DNA of 64,000 nucleotides from Brevibacillus_D fluminis_A (GTDB taxonomy: Bacteria > Bacillota > Bacilli > Brevibacillales > Brevibacillaceae): contig NZ_CM125436.1 of assembly GCF_052072235.1 (NCBI RefSeq), forward strand, positions 4,644,001 to 4,708,000. Reading direction: 5' to 3'. Of the stretch, positions 1-8,535 are shown one piece after another. The position numbers were made by a program, and so were the translations under genes. Under the pieces are notes generated by a model that saw nothing but the letters and a program-made list of their open reading frames with translations, did no database searches and was not told where the DNA came from. Every line of letters begins with the position of its first letter. Within the stretch, counting starts at the first letter, position 1.

Positions 1-7
1 CGCCCGG

Positions 8-40
8 AAAAAAGCCAATCGCTCTCCATCGGCGATTGGC
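8..40 (-). terminator. Rho-independent terminator of the PTS operon
   Basis: Read on the minus strand, GCCAATCGC (40..32) pairs with GCGATTGGC (22..14) and is followed by a run of six T. It lies 41 bp after the HPr gene, the last gene of the operon, so it probably ends the whole transcript. Confidence 0.85.
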
Positions 41-81
41 TTTGGTTGATGCCCGCAGGCTCTCTATGCGAACGCTGCCAC

Positions 82-345
82 CTATCCGGCGAAATCATGC
101 GCAAACAACTCGCGGATGCATTGTGCCGCCTGTTCTTCATCCGCCCCCTCCACCTCGATCTCGATCTCCTCGCCCGTTTTGGCCCCCAGCGCCATGACGC
201 TGAGAATGCTTTTGCCGTTGGCTTGCTTATGGTTGTGGCGAATCGTCACTGCTGAGGCATAGGGCGCGAGCTTGTGGACCAGCACCGATGCCGGACGGGC
301 GTGCAAGCCGCCGCTCGTCGTCACCTTGACTGTAAAACGGATCAT
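82..345 (-). CDS. HPr-family phosphocarrier protein, operon-encoded paralogue
   Basis: 87-residue HPr homologue, which in PTS systems carries phosphate from Enzyme I to EIIA proteins. The two landmark residues fall at canonical positions: His15 in GLHARPAS (phosphorylation by Enzyme I) and Ser46 in GKSIL (site used by HPr kinase/phosphorylase in Firmicutes). The start ATG at 345 is preceded by AAAAGGAGGG; a longer reading frame upstream has no such site. It is the last gene of the EIIB-EIIC-ChbG-EIIA-GH4 operon, so it is probably a second HPr dedicated to this sugar rather than the general ptsH, which normally sits beside ptsI. Since both sites are kept it should be a working phosphocarrier and not a Crh protein (Crh lacks His15). 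Family call is firm; dedicated role is inference. Confidence 0.88.
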   Translation of the reverse strand: MIRFTVKVTTSGGLHARPASVLVHKLAPYASAVTIRHNHKQANGKSILSVMALGAKTGEEIEIEVEGADEEQAAQCIRELFAHDFAG

Positions 346-364
346 GCCATCCCTCCTTTTTTGC

Positions 365-1687
365 CTATGAAACCGGCTTGAAAAACTGGGGCAAATGCTC
401 TTTGTGCGCCTCCAGCATCTCATCCAGAATTTGTCTGGCGACGGCGTCGGAGGGGACGAGCGGATTGATCGTCATGGCGAGCAGTGCCGTGCGGTAATCG
501 CCGGTCACGGCTGCCTGGGCGGCGACGCGCTCAAACGATTTGATCTGCTGCACAAGCCCTTGGACGGGGACGGGCAGCTCGCCGACTGCGAGCGGGATCG
601 GCCCTTCCTTGGCAATCACGCAGTTGACCTCGACTGCGGACTCGCCCGGAATGCCCGCGATCGCGCCGTTGTTGCGGGTATTGACCGGCTGGATGTCGCG
701 CCGATCGTTGTAGATCGAATCGATCAGATTGCAGGCGGCCTCGCTGTAATACGCGCCGCCCCGCTGTTCCAGTTGCGGCGGCTTGATGGCGAGATTCGGG
801 TCTTTGTACAGTTCAAACAGCTCCGCTTCCACCTTTTTGACGACTTCGGCGCGGGTCCCGTCTTTTTGCGCCGCCTCCTGCTCATGTGCCAGCATGAGAT
901 CGGTCTGGTAGTAGTAGCGGTGATACGGACACGGCAGCACACCGAGCGCCTTGAGAAAATCTTTGTCCCAGCCTTGATCGAAAATGTTGCGCATCGTCAT
1001 GCCCGCCTGCTCATCCGTCAGCCTGTCGATCACCTGCGCTGTGACATTTTCGCCATCCACATACGCCGCGAGCCCGAACACCATGTGATTGAGCCCGGCG
1101 AAATCGATGTGCACCCGCTCCTGCTCCACGCCGAGCAGCGCGGCTACACCCATTTTCATGCCAATTGGCACGTTGCACAGGCCGATGACCTTGCGCCTGT
1201 CGGTGTAGCGCAGCACCGCCTCCGTAACCATTCCCGCCGGATTGGTGAAATTGATCAGCCACGCATCCGGGCACAGCTCCTCCATCTCGCGGCAAATGTC
1301 CAAAATGACCGGAATGGTCCGCAAGCCTTTGAACAACCCGCCCGGCCCGTTCGTTTCCTGGCCGATCACCCCGTACTTCAGCGGAATTTTTTCATCCTTG
1401 ATCCGCGCGTCGAGCAAGCCTACGCGCATCTGTGTGGTGACGAAGTCCGCACCGGCCAGCGCTTCCCGCCGGTCCAGCGTCAGATGGACCTCGATCGGCA
1501 CACCGGCCTTTTCGACCATCCGCTTTGCCAATGCTCCGACGGTCCGCAGCTTCTCCTCTCCTTGGGGAATATCGACCAGCCACAGCTCGCGGACCGGCAG
1601 CGCGGCATGCCGCTTGATGAAGCCCTCGACCAGCTCGGGCGTATAGCTGGAACCTCCGCCGATCGTGACAATTTTGATTCCGTTCAT
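365..1687 (-). CDS. chbF: 6-phospho-beta-glucosidase, glycoside hydrolase family 4 (ChbF/LicH/CelF type)
   Basis: 440 residues, full length for GH4. These cytoplasmic enzymes split phosphorylated beta-disaccharides delivered by the PTS, using NAD+ and a divalent metal in an oxidation-elimination mechanism. Visible: N-terminal dinucleotide loop GGGSSYTPE (10-18), NFTNPAG (146-152), the metal/active-site region GLCNVP with Cys171 and Asn172, and His201 in GLNHMVFG. The start ATG overlaps the EIIA stop by 4 bp (ATGA), indicating translational coupling. Because chbG lies two genes upstream, the likely substrate is deacetylated chitobiose-6-phosphate; cellobiose-6-phosphate is the main alternative, as the same family serves both. 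Confidence 0.92.
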   Translation of the reverse strand: MNGIKIVTIGGGSSYTPELVEGFIKRHAALPVRELWLVDIPQGEEKLRTVGALAKRMVEKAGVPIEVHLTLDRREALAGADFVTTQMRVGLLDARIKDEKIPLKYGVIGQETNGPGGLFKGLRTIPVILDICREMEELCPDAWLINFTNPAGMVTEAVLRYTDRRKVIGLCNVPIGMKMGVAALLGVEQERVHIDFAGLNHMVFGLAAYVDGENVTAQVIDRLTDEQAGMTMRNIFDQGWDKDFLKALGVLPCPYHRYYYQTDLMLAHEQEAAQKDGTRAEVVKKVEAELFELYKDPNLAIKPPQLEQRGGAYYSEAACNLIDSIYNDRRDIQPVNTRNNGAIAGIPGESAVEVNCVIAKEGPIPLAVGELPVPVQGLVQQIKSFERVAAQAAVTGDYRTALLAMTINPLVPSDAVARQILDEMLEAHKEHLPQFFKPVS

Positions 1688-2010
1688 ACGCTCGCCTCCT
1701 TTTCCGCGTGAAGCGCTGCGTACAGATCGACGAATTCGCTCGCCAGCTCTTTGATCGTCATGGCGTTCATCAGGTGATCCTGCGCATGAATCAGAAGCAT
1801 GCTGATCGGCGTCTGCTCGCCCGCCGCCTCTCTCTGGATCAAGGTCGTCTGGTGATGATGCGCACGGCTGAGTTCTTCCGCCGCGCAGCTGAGCTTGTGC
1901 CGCGCAGCCGCCACGTCTTTGCCTTTTGCCAGCGCGATCGCTTCCATCGCGAGACTGCGCGCATTCCCCCCGTGCAAGATCAATTGAAAAATCACGTCCG
2001 TATGCTCCAC
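1684..2010 (-). CDS. chbA: PTS lactose/cellobiose/chitobiose-family EIIA component
   Basis: 108 residues, the usual size of an EIIA of the Lac family, an all-helical trimeric protein that passes phosphate from HPr to EIIB. The signature IHAQDHLMNA near residues 74-83 contains the active-site His75 and the conserved Asp that binds the trimer-centre metal. I place the start at GTG 2010 because AGGTGGAG sits 6 nt upstream, overlapping the chbG stop; an in-frame GTG at 2022 immediately follows the TAG of chbG without its own site. It overlaps the GH4 gene by 4 bp. Cytoplasmic partner of the EIIB and EIIC encoded upstream. Confidence 0.9.
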   Translation of the reverse strand: MEHTDVIFQLILHGGNARSLAMEAIALAKGKDVAAARHKLSCAAEELSRAHHHQTTLIQREAAGEQTPISMLLIHAQDHLMNAMTIKELASEFVDLYAALHAEKEASV

Positions 2011-2022
2011 ATGGATCTCCAC

Positions 2023-2769
2023 CTATCCGATATCGTTAAACGTGCACAATGGTATCTGTCGTTTTGCAATGAATGACGTTACCGCCGCCGATGTCAGAAT
2101 TTGCAGCTCCCGCGTCCGGGGCAGCGCATAAGAGCTGCCCGCAAGCAGTTCCGCATCCAGATAAGCAGGATGGCACATGATCTCGGCGGTCGCGCTGTCC
2201 GCCAGCTTTTCCACAATCGCAAGCAGAGTCGCTTCCGTCAGGCCATCGCCGTAAAAGCGGTGGGAAAACGCTTCGGTCGTCGTAATCCTCCGATCGGCCG
2301 GCCTCATTTGCGGCGCAGCAGTCCACGGATTGCGAATCGGCAGCCGGTAGCGCTCCGCAAGCCTCAGTACGACGGGCAAAATACCGGGATGGGCGTGCAC
2401 ATGATGGTGGCTGTCCAGATGTGTCGGCACAAGCCCACTTGCCAAAAAGCGCTCGATCTGCGCCGTGAACTCCCGTTCGACCTCGAGTGGATCGGCCGCG
2501 TCCAAATGCTCCTGTCCCCGGCGAAACCGCCCGTCCGCATCTACCAACGTTTTCGCCTGATCCGTCACGGGGTACCCGCACGTCAGCACGAGGTGAATCC
2601 CGATCCCAAGCGCCGGATGGGCTGCAGCCAGACGCACCGCATGATCGAAGGCATACATGTTGACCATCATGGTCGCCGATGTGACGATCCCTTCCGCATG
2701 CGCTTCCACAATCCCAAGATTCACACCTTTTGAATAGCCGAAATCATCCGCGTTCACAATCAGCTTCAT
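2023..2769 (-). CDS. chbG: Chitooligosaccharide deacetylase, YdjC/ChbG family
   Basis: 248 residues. ChbG removes an acetyl group from imported, phosphorylated chitobiose or chitotriose, which lets the phospho-glycosidase act. The family start LIVNADDFGYSKG carries the metal-binding Asp pair, followed by GIGIHLVLT and the metal-binding His cluster HLDSHHHVHAHP. The ATG at 2769 has GGGAG 7 nt upstream; the upstream ATG at 2796 overlaps the EIIC stop (TAATG) but has no site. It lies inside the PTS operon between EIIC and EIIA, which is the strongest hint that the imported sugar is N-acetylated rather than plain cellobiose. Confidence 0.9.
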   Translation of the reverse strand: MKLIVNADDFGYSKGVNLGIVEAHAEGIVTSATMMVNMYAFDHAVRLAAAHPALGIGIHLVLTCGYPVTDQAKTLVDADGRFRRGQEHLDAADPLEVEREFTAQIERFLASGLVPTHLDSHHHVHAHPGILPVVLRLAERYRLPIRNPWTAAPQMRPADRRITTTEAFSHRFYGDGLTEATLLAIVEKLADSATAEIMCHPAYLDAELLAGSSYALPRTRELQILTSAAVTSFIAKRQIPLCTFNDIG

Positions 2770-2795
2770 GTGCCAGCTCCCATCGGTTCCGGTCA

Positions 2796-4151
2796 TTACA
2801 GCGATGCCGTGTTGTTCGCAGACCCGGCTTGCGCGTTCTTTTCTTCTTGCAGCTTTTGCTTATCCCACAGCCGGAAGAACGGGTAGTAAATGACCAGAGA
2901 GACCACGAAATTGAACAGCTGCAGCACGCTGCCCGAGATTTTTCCGCCTGTTGCCAAATAGCCGCTGATAATCGGCGGTGTCGTCCACGGAACGGCCACG
3001 CCGGACGGCTTCGCGACCAGCCCCAGCTTCATCGCGGCATAGCTGACAATGACCAACACGATCGGCGTGACGATGAACGGAATGATCAGCAGCGGGTTCA
3101 TCACGATCGGCATCCCGAATGTCACCGGCTCATTGATGTTGAACAGACCAGGTCCGATGGAAAGGCGGCCGATTTGCTTCATCTGCTGGCTGCGCGCCCG
3201 GGTGATCATCAGCACGACCAAAGCCAGTGTGGCCCCTGACCCACCCGCATGTACCCACATATCGAAAAACTGCGTCGTGATGACATTCGGCAGATCAGCC
3301 GCCGGATTCGCCTGGAATACGGCGCGGTTTTGGTCCATCAAGGACAGCCAGATCGGGCTCATGACCCCGCCGACGATCGTGGCTCCGTGCATCCCGACCG
3401 ACCAAAGCAGTTGAATCAGCAAAACCGCCACAATCGCGCCGATCAGGCTGCTCCCGAGTGCGTTCAACGGCCCCGACAGCACGTCGGACACGATGTTATG
3501 GATGCTTTCAAACGTGGTGTTTTCGATCAGGATGCGCAGCAGCCAGACGACGATCAGCACGACCGAGGCCGGGATCAGGGCGACAAAAGAGCGGGAAACC
3601 GCTGGCGGCACGCCGTCCGGCATCGTGATGACGATTTTTTTCTGGATGATCTTGCGGTATATTTCCGTCGACAGGACTGCCAAAATCATCGCCACGAACA
3701 AGCCTCTGCTGCCCATCAGCGCAACGGGAATCACGCCGGTCACCTTGATCGCCGTAGCCGCCCCGTCTGGCGTGAACATCGAAGTGTACGGAGTCGCCAA
3801 GAGGAAAGCGGCTAGCGAGATCGCTCCGGCCGACAGTGGATCGACTTTGTATTTTTCCGCCAGCCGATAAGCGACGCCAAAGCTGACGACCAAAGCCATG
3901 ATGTCGAAGGTGGCGTTGACCGGATACAGCAGCTTCGTGAGCCACTGATCCCCGAAAATGCCTGCCATGAAGTCGCTGTAACCAGGAATCGGTATGAAGC
4001 CGATGATGAGGAAAATAGAGCCGATGATCAACAAAGGCATGGTCAAAACAATTCCGTCGCGAATCGCCTGCAAATGCTTCTGCTCCGCGATCCGGCCAGC
4101 GACCGGCATGACGCGGTTTTCCATGAATGAAAGATATCCCGACATACTCAC
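2796..4151 (-). CDS. chbC: PTS sugar-specific permease EIIC, lactose/cellobiose/chitobiose family
   Basis: 451-residue polytopic membrane protein with about ten hydrophobic segments. It forms the transport channel and hands the sugar to EIIB for phosphorylation. Typical family features are the N-terminal FMENRVMPVAGRIAEQ and RDGIVLTMPLLIIGS and the substrate-site region GPGLFNINEPVTFGMPIVMNP with the conserved Asn-Glu. It starts 6 bp after the EIIB gene and ends at TAATG. The gene lacks fused EIIA or EIIB domains, as expected from separate genes in this operon. Specificity (cellobiose, lichenan fragments or chitobiose) cannot be read from sequence; chbG favours chitobiose. Confidence 0.92.
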   Translation of the reverse strand: MSMSGYLSFMENRVMPVAGRIAEQKHLQAIRDGIVLTMPLLIIGSIFLIIGFIPIPGYSDFMAGIFGDQWLTKLLYPVNATFDIMALVVSFGVAYRLAEKYKVDPLSAGAISLAAFLLATPYTSMFTPDGAATAIKVTGVIPVALMGSRGLFVAMILAVLSTEIYRKIIQKKIVITMPDGVPPAVSRSFVALIPASVVLIVVWLLRILIENTTFESIHNIVSDVLSGPLNALGSSLIGAIVAVLLIQLLWSVGMHGATIVGGVMSPIWLSLMDQNRAVFQANPAADLPNVITTQFFDMWVHAGGSGATLALVVLMITRARSQQMKQIGRLSIGPGLFNINEPVTFGMPIVMNPLLIIPFIVTPIVLVIVSYAAMKLGLVAKPSGVAVPWTTPPIISGYLATGGKISGSVLQLFNFVVSLVIYYPFFRLWDKQKLQEEKNAQAGSANNTASL

Positions 4152-4157
4152 CCTCCT

Positions 4158-4460
4158 CTACTTTTTCAGGCTGAGCGCAAATTCCAACACTTTTTTGCCG
4201 TTTAACGTCCCGTAATCCATCGTGCTGATCACCTCGACGGGAATCCCCCGAGCCGCTGCCAATTCTTTCATCTGGGTCAGTTTGTAGCGAACCTGCGGGC
4301 CAAGGAGCAGCACATCCGCCTCGGCGATATGCTGGCTCACCTCCTCGGCGCCTACCGCCCAAATTCTCACTTGCATGCCCTTCTCGTCCGCTGCCTGCTT
4401 CATCTTTTGCACCAAGAGGCTCGTCGACATCCCCGCAGAGCAGCAAAGCAATATGTTCAT
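4158..4460 (-). CDS. chbB: PTS lactose/cellobiose/chitobiose-family EIIB component
   Basis: 100 residues. First gene of the operon. EIIB takes phosphate from EIIA on a cysteine and gives it to the sugar in EIIC. The P-loop-like MNILLCCSAGMSTSLLV begins the protein, with the phospho-cysteine Cys7 directly before SAGMS. LLGPQVRYKL and GTLNGKKVLEFAL match the family. The ATG at 4460 has AAAGGAGGG 7 nt upstream; a longer in-frame extension is not supported. Transcription should start near 4491 from the sigma-54 promoter just upstream. Confidence 0.92.
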   Translation of the reverse strand: MNILLCCSAGMSTSLLVQKMKQAADEKGMQVRIWAVGAEEVSQHIAEADVLLLGPQVRYKLTQMKELAAARGIPVEVISTMDYGTLNGKKVLEFALSLKK

Positions 4461-4500
4461 CCCGCATCCCTCCTTTCCCCACGTACTTGTTGGAAAATCA

Positions 4501-4518
4501 AAGCAATTCGGATGCCAA
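4501..4518 (-). promoter_or_regulatory. Sigma-54 (SigL) -24/-12 promoter of the PTS operon
   Basis: Minus-strand TTGGCAT-N5-TTGCTT. The invariant GG (4516-4515) and GC (4504-4503) are exactly 10 bases apart, matching the TGGCAC-N5-TTGCA consensus. It lies about 40 bp ahead of the EIIB start and downstream of the gene for a LevR-type sigma-54 activator, so promoter and activator support each other. Confidence 0.85.
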
Positions 4519-4597
4519 AACACCAAAATGAAGGCGCTTTCTCGCAGGAATGCGTCATGCGGCTCCCGTTTCACGACACCGCCTTCATACTGTTTGA

Positions 4598-4611
4598 TGT
4601 AAGCGCTTTAG
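4598..4611. promoter_or_regulatory. cre-like catabolite control element
   Basis: TGTAAGCGCTTTAG matches the Bacillus cre consensus TGWAANCGNTNWCA at 12 of 14 positions. It sits between the sigma-54 promoter and the putative activator sites, where CcpA binding could block activator-promoter contact during growth on glucose, as known for the levanase operon. Function is inference. Confidence 0.55.
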
Positions 4612-4631
4612 TGTTTTGTTTTTCGTAAACG

Positions 4632-4670
4632 AAATGAAAAAAATAAAACACTAATCACGCTAGTGTTTTA
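4632..4670 (-). terminator. Terminator of the levR-type gene, overlapping putative activator half-sites
   Basis: TAAAACACTA (4644-4653) and TAGTGTTTTA (4661-4670) are a perfect 10-bp inverted repeat with a 7-nt loop that includes the stop codon of the activator gene. On the minus strand the stem is followed by a T-rich stretch, so it looks like an intrinsic terminator. A third half-site TAGTGTTTT lies at 4609-4617. The palindrome is about 155-180 bp upstream of the PTS transcription start, a plausible place for an enhancer-type activator site, so it may serve both jobs. Confidence 0.6.
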
Positions 4671-7339
4671 CTGTTTAAAAAGATCACCATGATGAAGCAA
4701 ATGTCATCGTCGGAAAAGCTGATCTCGTACTCGTCAGCAAGCGGCTGCAGCTCGTGCCGCACCACCTTGTACAGCTTTTTGTTGTTGCGCAAAATCGTTT
4801 CCTTTTCGGAACAGACGATCGATGCAGCCTCGCCCTTCAGTCGGTCCACCAGGCAGCACATGTGCAGATAGGCGCCGATTCTCGTATCGAAATCGAGCTT
4901 TTGCTGCAAATGCTCCTCCATCCGTGCCACGCAGGCGCTGACATCGCGCAAGACAGCCTGTCCGTCCACGCGGCGCAAATGCTCCCGGAGCGTCTCCTCC
5001 ATTTTGGCGTAGGCTTCCTCCAGATCGATCATCTGCTGGATGTCTTTTAACGCCTCTCCGTTGATCACGTCATCCATCCCGTAGCAGCGCAAATCTTTGT
5101 CCAGCAAGTAATTGCTGACGACGCAGAGCACCTTCCGCTCCTGCTTGATTTTTTTCAGCTGCCTGCGCGCCTCGGCCTTGTCCATCAATTGCAGCGGGAG
5201 GAAGGTGAGCAATTGGTCATCGTAGCGCAGCTGGGACTCCAGCAGCTTTTTCAAAAACAGCGCGCTGCCTTCTCCCGACAGGCACGCCGCCACGATCGCG
5301 AGCGACGGTGCCGTACGCCGGGGCGTTTCCCGGATCGCCTGACCTGGCTGCAGCAGCGAAACGCTGATCACATCGCGGTAAATGTCATCGAGAGAATGGC
5401 CCAGCATCGCCTTTCGTGTCGCCTCGATCACATGCGGCGTGCTGACCATCGAGATTACCCGAACCGGGATGCCCAGCTCGGTCGCGATGATTTCGCCGAA
5501 CCCGAGCAACGACCCCATATCGACCAGCAGCAACAGTCCGGCAGGCCCGCACATCTCGCGCGCCATGGCCGTCGCCTGCTCCAAAATTTTCATCGCGTCC
5601 TCTTCCAGCGGCAAATCCAGCGCCTTGGCATAATCCGTCACCAACAGCCTGTTGGTCACATCGACCATCGCGGTCGCTCCGCCGCTACCGTGCGTGATGA
5701 CCAGCACCCCGACCGTCTCGCGCTCTTCGTTTTGACTCTCTTCGTCCAGCACGAAAAACATCGTGAGATAGCCCGCTTCGCCAATCGGCAAATCCATCAG
5801 GAGCGCTTCCTCGATCATGCGCACGCATTCCAGCGCTACGGCGAATTCGCGCTTGTATTTGACCCGCACATCGTTGATATGGCGGTTGACGAGCTGCTTT
5901 CCCTGGGCGAGCCGCTCCTTGGATGTCTGAATATGGAGCGCCAGCCCATAAATTACCTTCTGGCTGAACACCTTCTCGAGCCGCGCCTCGGCGTACCGGA
6001 CGATGTCTTCCACCAGATTGATGATCACCGGATCGATGATGCGCGCCATGTCCTCTTTGTTGATCCGCTGATGAACGCCCTTGATGAACTGCGTGAAATA
6101 CTGTTCGATGTCGAACTCCAGCTCTTCCTCGCTGACGCCCTGGTTGCGCAGCTCATGAATTTTTTGCTCGATTTTATTGTAGACGCTGTCCGCAGGCTCG
6201 TCCGTCTCCCCCTCGATCCAAAACAAGCTCTCCTCCGAAGGCTGCACGACAACACACTTGCGGTCGGTTCCGACCAGCTCCTCGAGCGCCTTTTTCTGTT
6301 CCTTGGCAAGCAAAAGCCCCTGCTTCACATGGTGCGGCAAATCTTGCACCGTCACCTTCAGCTGCTCTTTTTTCAGCGAAATGAACTCTGCGTAGGCGCT
6401 CGCGCACGTCAGCTGGATATCGGTTTTCAGCTGACCGATATTGTTCGGGCAATGGTAGGACAAAAACGCATGGATCGCGCTGGCCGAAATCTGGATCTCC
6501 CGCTCAAGGCGGCACGCTTCTTCGCGGAAAATGTTCATCATGATGCCGAAGCGCTCCTCCATGCCCCGCTCCACCAGCGAAGGCAGCTTGATGATCATCG
6601 GGATGCGGCGGATAAACGTTTTGAGCAAGCTCGACTCCGGCGTCTCCGTCGTCGCGGAGATGATCTGCACCTGTGCCGTCCGCTCCACCTCCGACTCGCC
6701 CATCCGGCGGAAAATCCCTTTATCCATGAAGGTGAAAAAAATTTCTTGCCCTTCCGCAGGCAGCCGGTGCACTTCATCCAAAAACAGGATGCCGCCGTCC
6801 GCCTTTTCCAACAGCCCTTTCCGGTCGTGCTCCGCCCCGGTATACGCCCCTTTTTTCACCCCGAACAGCTGGCTGATCAACAGCTGCGGATTGTTGGCGT
6901 AATCCGCGCAATTGAACACGACAAAAGGCGCGCTCGCCCCCAGCCGTCCAATATCGATGGAATACGCGTGGATCAGTCCCGCAAAGGACGATTTGCCCAC
7001 GCCCGTCTCGCCGAGGATCAGACAGTGCATCCCGCGCGGCGGATAGAGCACCGCCGCTTTCGCCTGCTCGATCGGGGTCAGCAAGCTCTTGTTCGTGCGC
7101 GCCAGCTTGTCCAGCGTCGTTTCCGCACGGTAAAGCGATTCTTGCGGCGCCTTGGCAAAAAACAGCGTGGGGCGCCCTTCGATCTTTTCAATTTTGCCTG
7201 CCTTCCACAGCGCATTGAGATCGCTGCTCACATTGGCACGGCCAAGCCCTAATAGGTCGGCGAGCTGACTCGCGCTGCTCCTGCTCCCGGGACCAAGATC
7301 CAGCAGTTTTTGGTAGAGCACATCGATCCGTTTTTTCAT
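4655..7339 (-). CDS. LevR-type sigma-54-dependent transcriptional activator with PRD domains
   Basis: 894 residues. It activates sigma-54 promoters of PTS operons and is itself tuned by PTS phosphorylation. Order: DNA-binding helix-turn-helix (about 1-60, LGRANVSSDLNALW); AAA+ ATPase (about 85-330) with Walker A GETGVGKS (110-117), the sigma-54-contacting loop GAYTGA (164-169) and Walker B LFLDEV; PRD1 (about 430-535, His469); EIIA-Man-like domain with His550 in ITHGSGG; EIIB-Gat-like segment with Cys686; PRD2 (about 790-894, His826). This is the full LevR plan. The ATG at 7339 has only a weak GGTGAAAGG before it; ATG 7378 is an alternative. It lies directly upstream of the operon it should control, on the same strand. 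Confidence 0.9.
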   Translation of the reverse strand: MKKRIDVLYQKLLDLGPGSRSSASQLADLLGLGRANVSSDLNALWKAGKIEKIEGRPTLFFAKAPQESLYRAETTLDKLARTNKSLLTPIEQAKAAVLYPPRGMHCLILGETGVGKSSFAGLIHAYSIDIGRLGASAPFVVFNCADYANNPQLLISQLFGVKKGAYTGAEHDRKGLLEKADGGILFLDEVHRLPAEGQEIFFTFMDKGIFRRMGESEVERTAQVQIISATTETPESSLLKTFIRRIPMIIKLPSLVERGMEERFGIMMNIFREEACRLEREIQISASAIHAFLSYHCPNNIGQLKTDIQLTCASAYAEFISLKKEQLKVTVQDLPHHVKQGLLLAKEQKKALEELVGTDRKCVVVQPSEESLFWIEGETDEPADSVYNKIEQKIHELRNQGVSEEELEFDIEQYFTQFIKGVHQRINKEDMARIIDPVIINLVEDIVRYAEARLEKVFSQKVIYGLALHIQTSKERLAQGKQLVNRHINDVRVKYKREFAVALECVRMIEEALLMDLPIGEAGYLTMFFVLDEESQNEERETVGVLVITHGSGGATAMVDVTNRLLVTDYAKALDLPLEEDAMKILEQATAMAREMCGPAGLLLLVDMGSLLGFGEIIATELGIPVRVISMVSTPHVIEATRKAMLGHSLDDIYRDVISVSLLQPGQAIRETPRRTAPSLAIVAACLSGEGSALFLKKLLESQLRYDDQLLTFLPLQLMDKAEARRQLKKIKQERKVLCVVSNYLLDKDLRCYGMDDVINGEALKDIQQMIDLEEAYAKMEETLREHLRRVDGQAVLRDVSACVARMEEHLQQKLDFDTRIGAYLHMCCLVDRLKGEAASIVCSEKETILRNNKKLYKVVRHELQPLADEYEISFSDDDICFIMVIFLNSKTLA

Positions 7340-7546
7340 CCTTTCACCAGCCCGTGCGTATCGTATAGAGTCGTGCATCGCAGTTGTATGGGAATTCCTT
7401 TTCCACAATATCCAGGAAAAACCTTCCTCCTGCGGCACGCAATTATTTCGCTTGCCACATACCCGCGGCTTATTTTGGCGTGGTATACTCATGAAAGATA
7501 GGAGATCGAGATAGATAAAAAAACATCTCGGAGAAGGAGACCTTGC

Positions 7547-8326
7547 ATGGCTTACAAAATTGTCTTTTTTGATATTGACGGCACGCTGGTTAATGACGAC
7601 AAGCACATTCCGCAGGACACCATCGAAGCGATCCGCAAACTGAAGGAACAGCAGGTGGAAGTCGTCATCGCAACAGGCAGAGCCCCGTATTACTTCACGC
7701 ATATCGCCAAGGAATGCGGGATTGATTCGTTCGTCTGCTTTAATGGCTCCTATGTTGTCTACAAAGGCAAGCCGATTTACGCTCGCCATATTCCGCAGGC
7801 TGATATGGAAGCATTCCGGCAGCTCGCCGCAGAGCTTGGGCATCCGCTCGTCTTGCAGGGAAGCCAGGAAAGCTATTCCACCCACGCAGAGCATCCGTAT
7901 ATCATCGAAACATTCGATCACTTAAAGGTGCCGATGCCGCCAAGCCGTCCCGATTTCTGGAAGGAAGCCGACATTTTTCAAGCGCTGCTCTACTGTCCTG
8001 CTGCTGAAGAAGACCGCTATCACCAGTCACTCCCTTCCCTTTCGTTCATCCGCTGGCACCATGTATCCATCGATGTGTTCCCAAAAGGCGGCTCCAAAGC
8101 GCAAGGGATCGAGGCGCTGCTGCGCTACCTCGGCCTGTCGCCGGCAGAGGCGGTTGCGTTCGGAGACGGTCTCAACGACAAGGAAATGCTCAGCTTTGTC
8201 GGCATGGGGATCGCGATGGGCAACGCGCATGACGATTTGAAGCCGTTCTCCAACTACATCACCAGGCATGTGGATGAGGGCGGGATTACGCACGGGCTGC
8301 AGTATGTTGGGTTGATTACATCATAG
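7547..8326 (+). CDS. Cof-type HAD-IIB phosphatase
   Basis: 259 residues. Cytoplasmic haloacid-dehalogenase phosphatase of the Cof/YidA subfamily, which dephosphorylates sugar phosphates, flavin or pyridoxal phosphates with low specificity. Motif I is FFDIDGTLV (8-16) with the nucleophile Asp and the acid/base Asp; motif II is VIATGRAP; motif IV is FGDGLNDKEM, which binds magnesium. The C2-type cap lies between. The site GGAGAAGGAGA precedes the ATG. It stands alone, divergent from the levR-type gene, and ends at a clear terminator. Substrate unknown. Confidence 0.88.
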   Translation: MAYKIVFFDIDGTLVNDDKHIPQDTIEAIRKLKEQQVEVVIATGRAPYYFTHIAKECGIDSFVCFNGSYVVYKGKPIYARHIPQADMEAFRQLAAELGHPLVLQGSQESYSTHAEHPYIIETFDHLKVPMPPSRPDFWKEADIFQALLYCPAAEEDRYHQSLPSLSFIRWHHVSIDVFPKGGSKAQGIEALLRYLGLSPAEAVAFGDGLNDKEMLSFVGMGIAMGNAHDDLKPFSNYITRHVDEGGITHGLQYVGLITS

Positions 8327-8340
8327 AGGTGAAATGCAAA

Positions 8341-8375
8341 ACAGCACCGCAGCGAGTGGGCGCGGTGCTGTTTTT
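8341..8375 (+). terminator. Rho-independent terminator after the HAD phosphatase
   Basis: ACAGCACCGC and GCGGTGCTGT form a 10-bp stem followed by TTTTTG. Starts 15 bp after the stop codon. Confidence 0.9.
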
Positions 8376-8535
8376 GTAGCGTGCATTTCAAAGTCTATTC
8401 CCTATCGTACAACTCAACGAATGATTGATAACTAACCTTAACAAAGGAAAGACTCGCGCATGAAGAACAAAAGCGCGGCGATACACACTGGCATGCGGAC
8501 CATTCAGACGCTTGTTACCGAGAAGTTTCATACGG

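Noticed and set aside
395..1711. 438-residue open frame on the plus strand
   Set aside because: It is the antisense of the GH4 gene; codons are Arg/His/Asp/Gln-rich as expected for a mirror frame in GC-rich DNA, and it has no family motif.
5189..7252. 687-residue open frame on the plus strand
   Set aside because: Antisense shadow of the levR-type gene; composition is dominated by Arg, Gln and His and no domain is seen.
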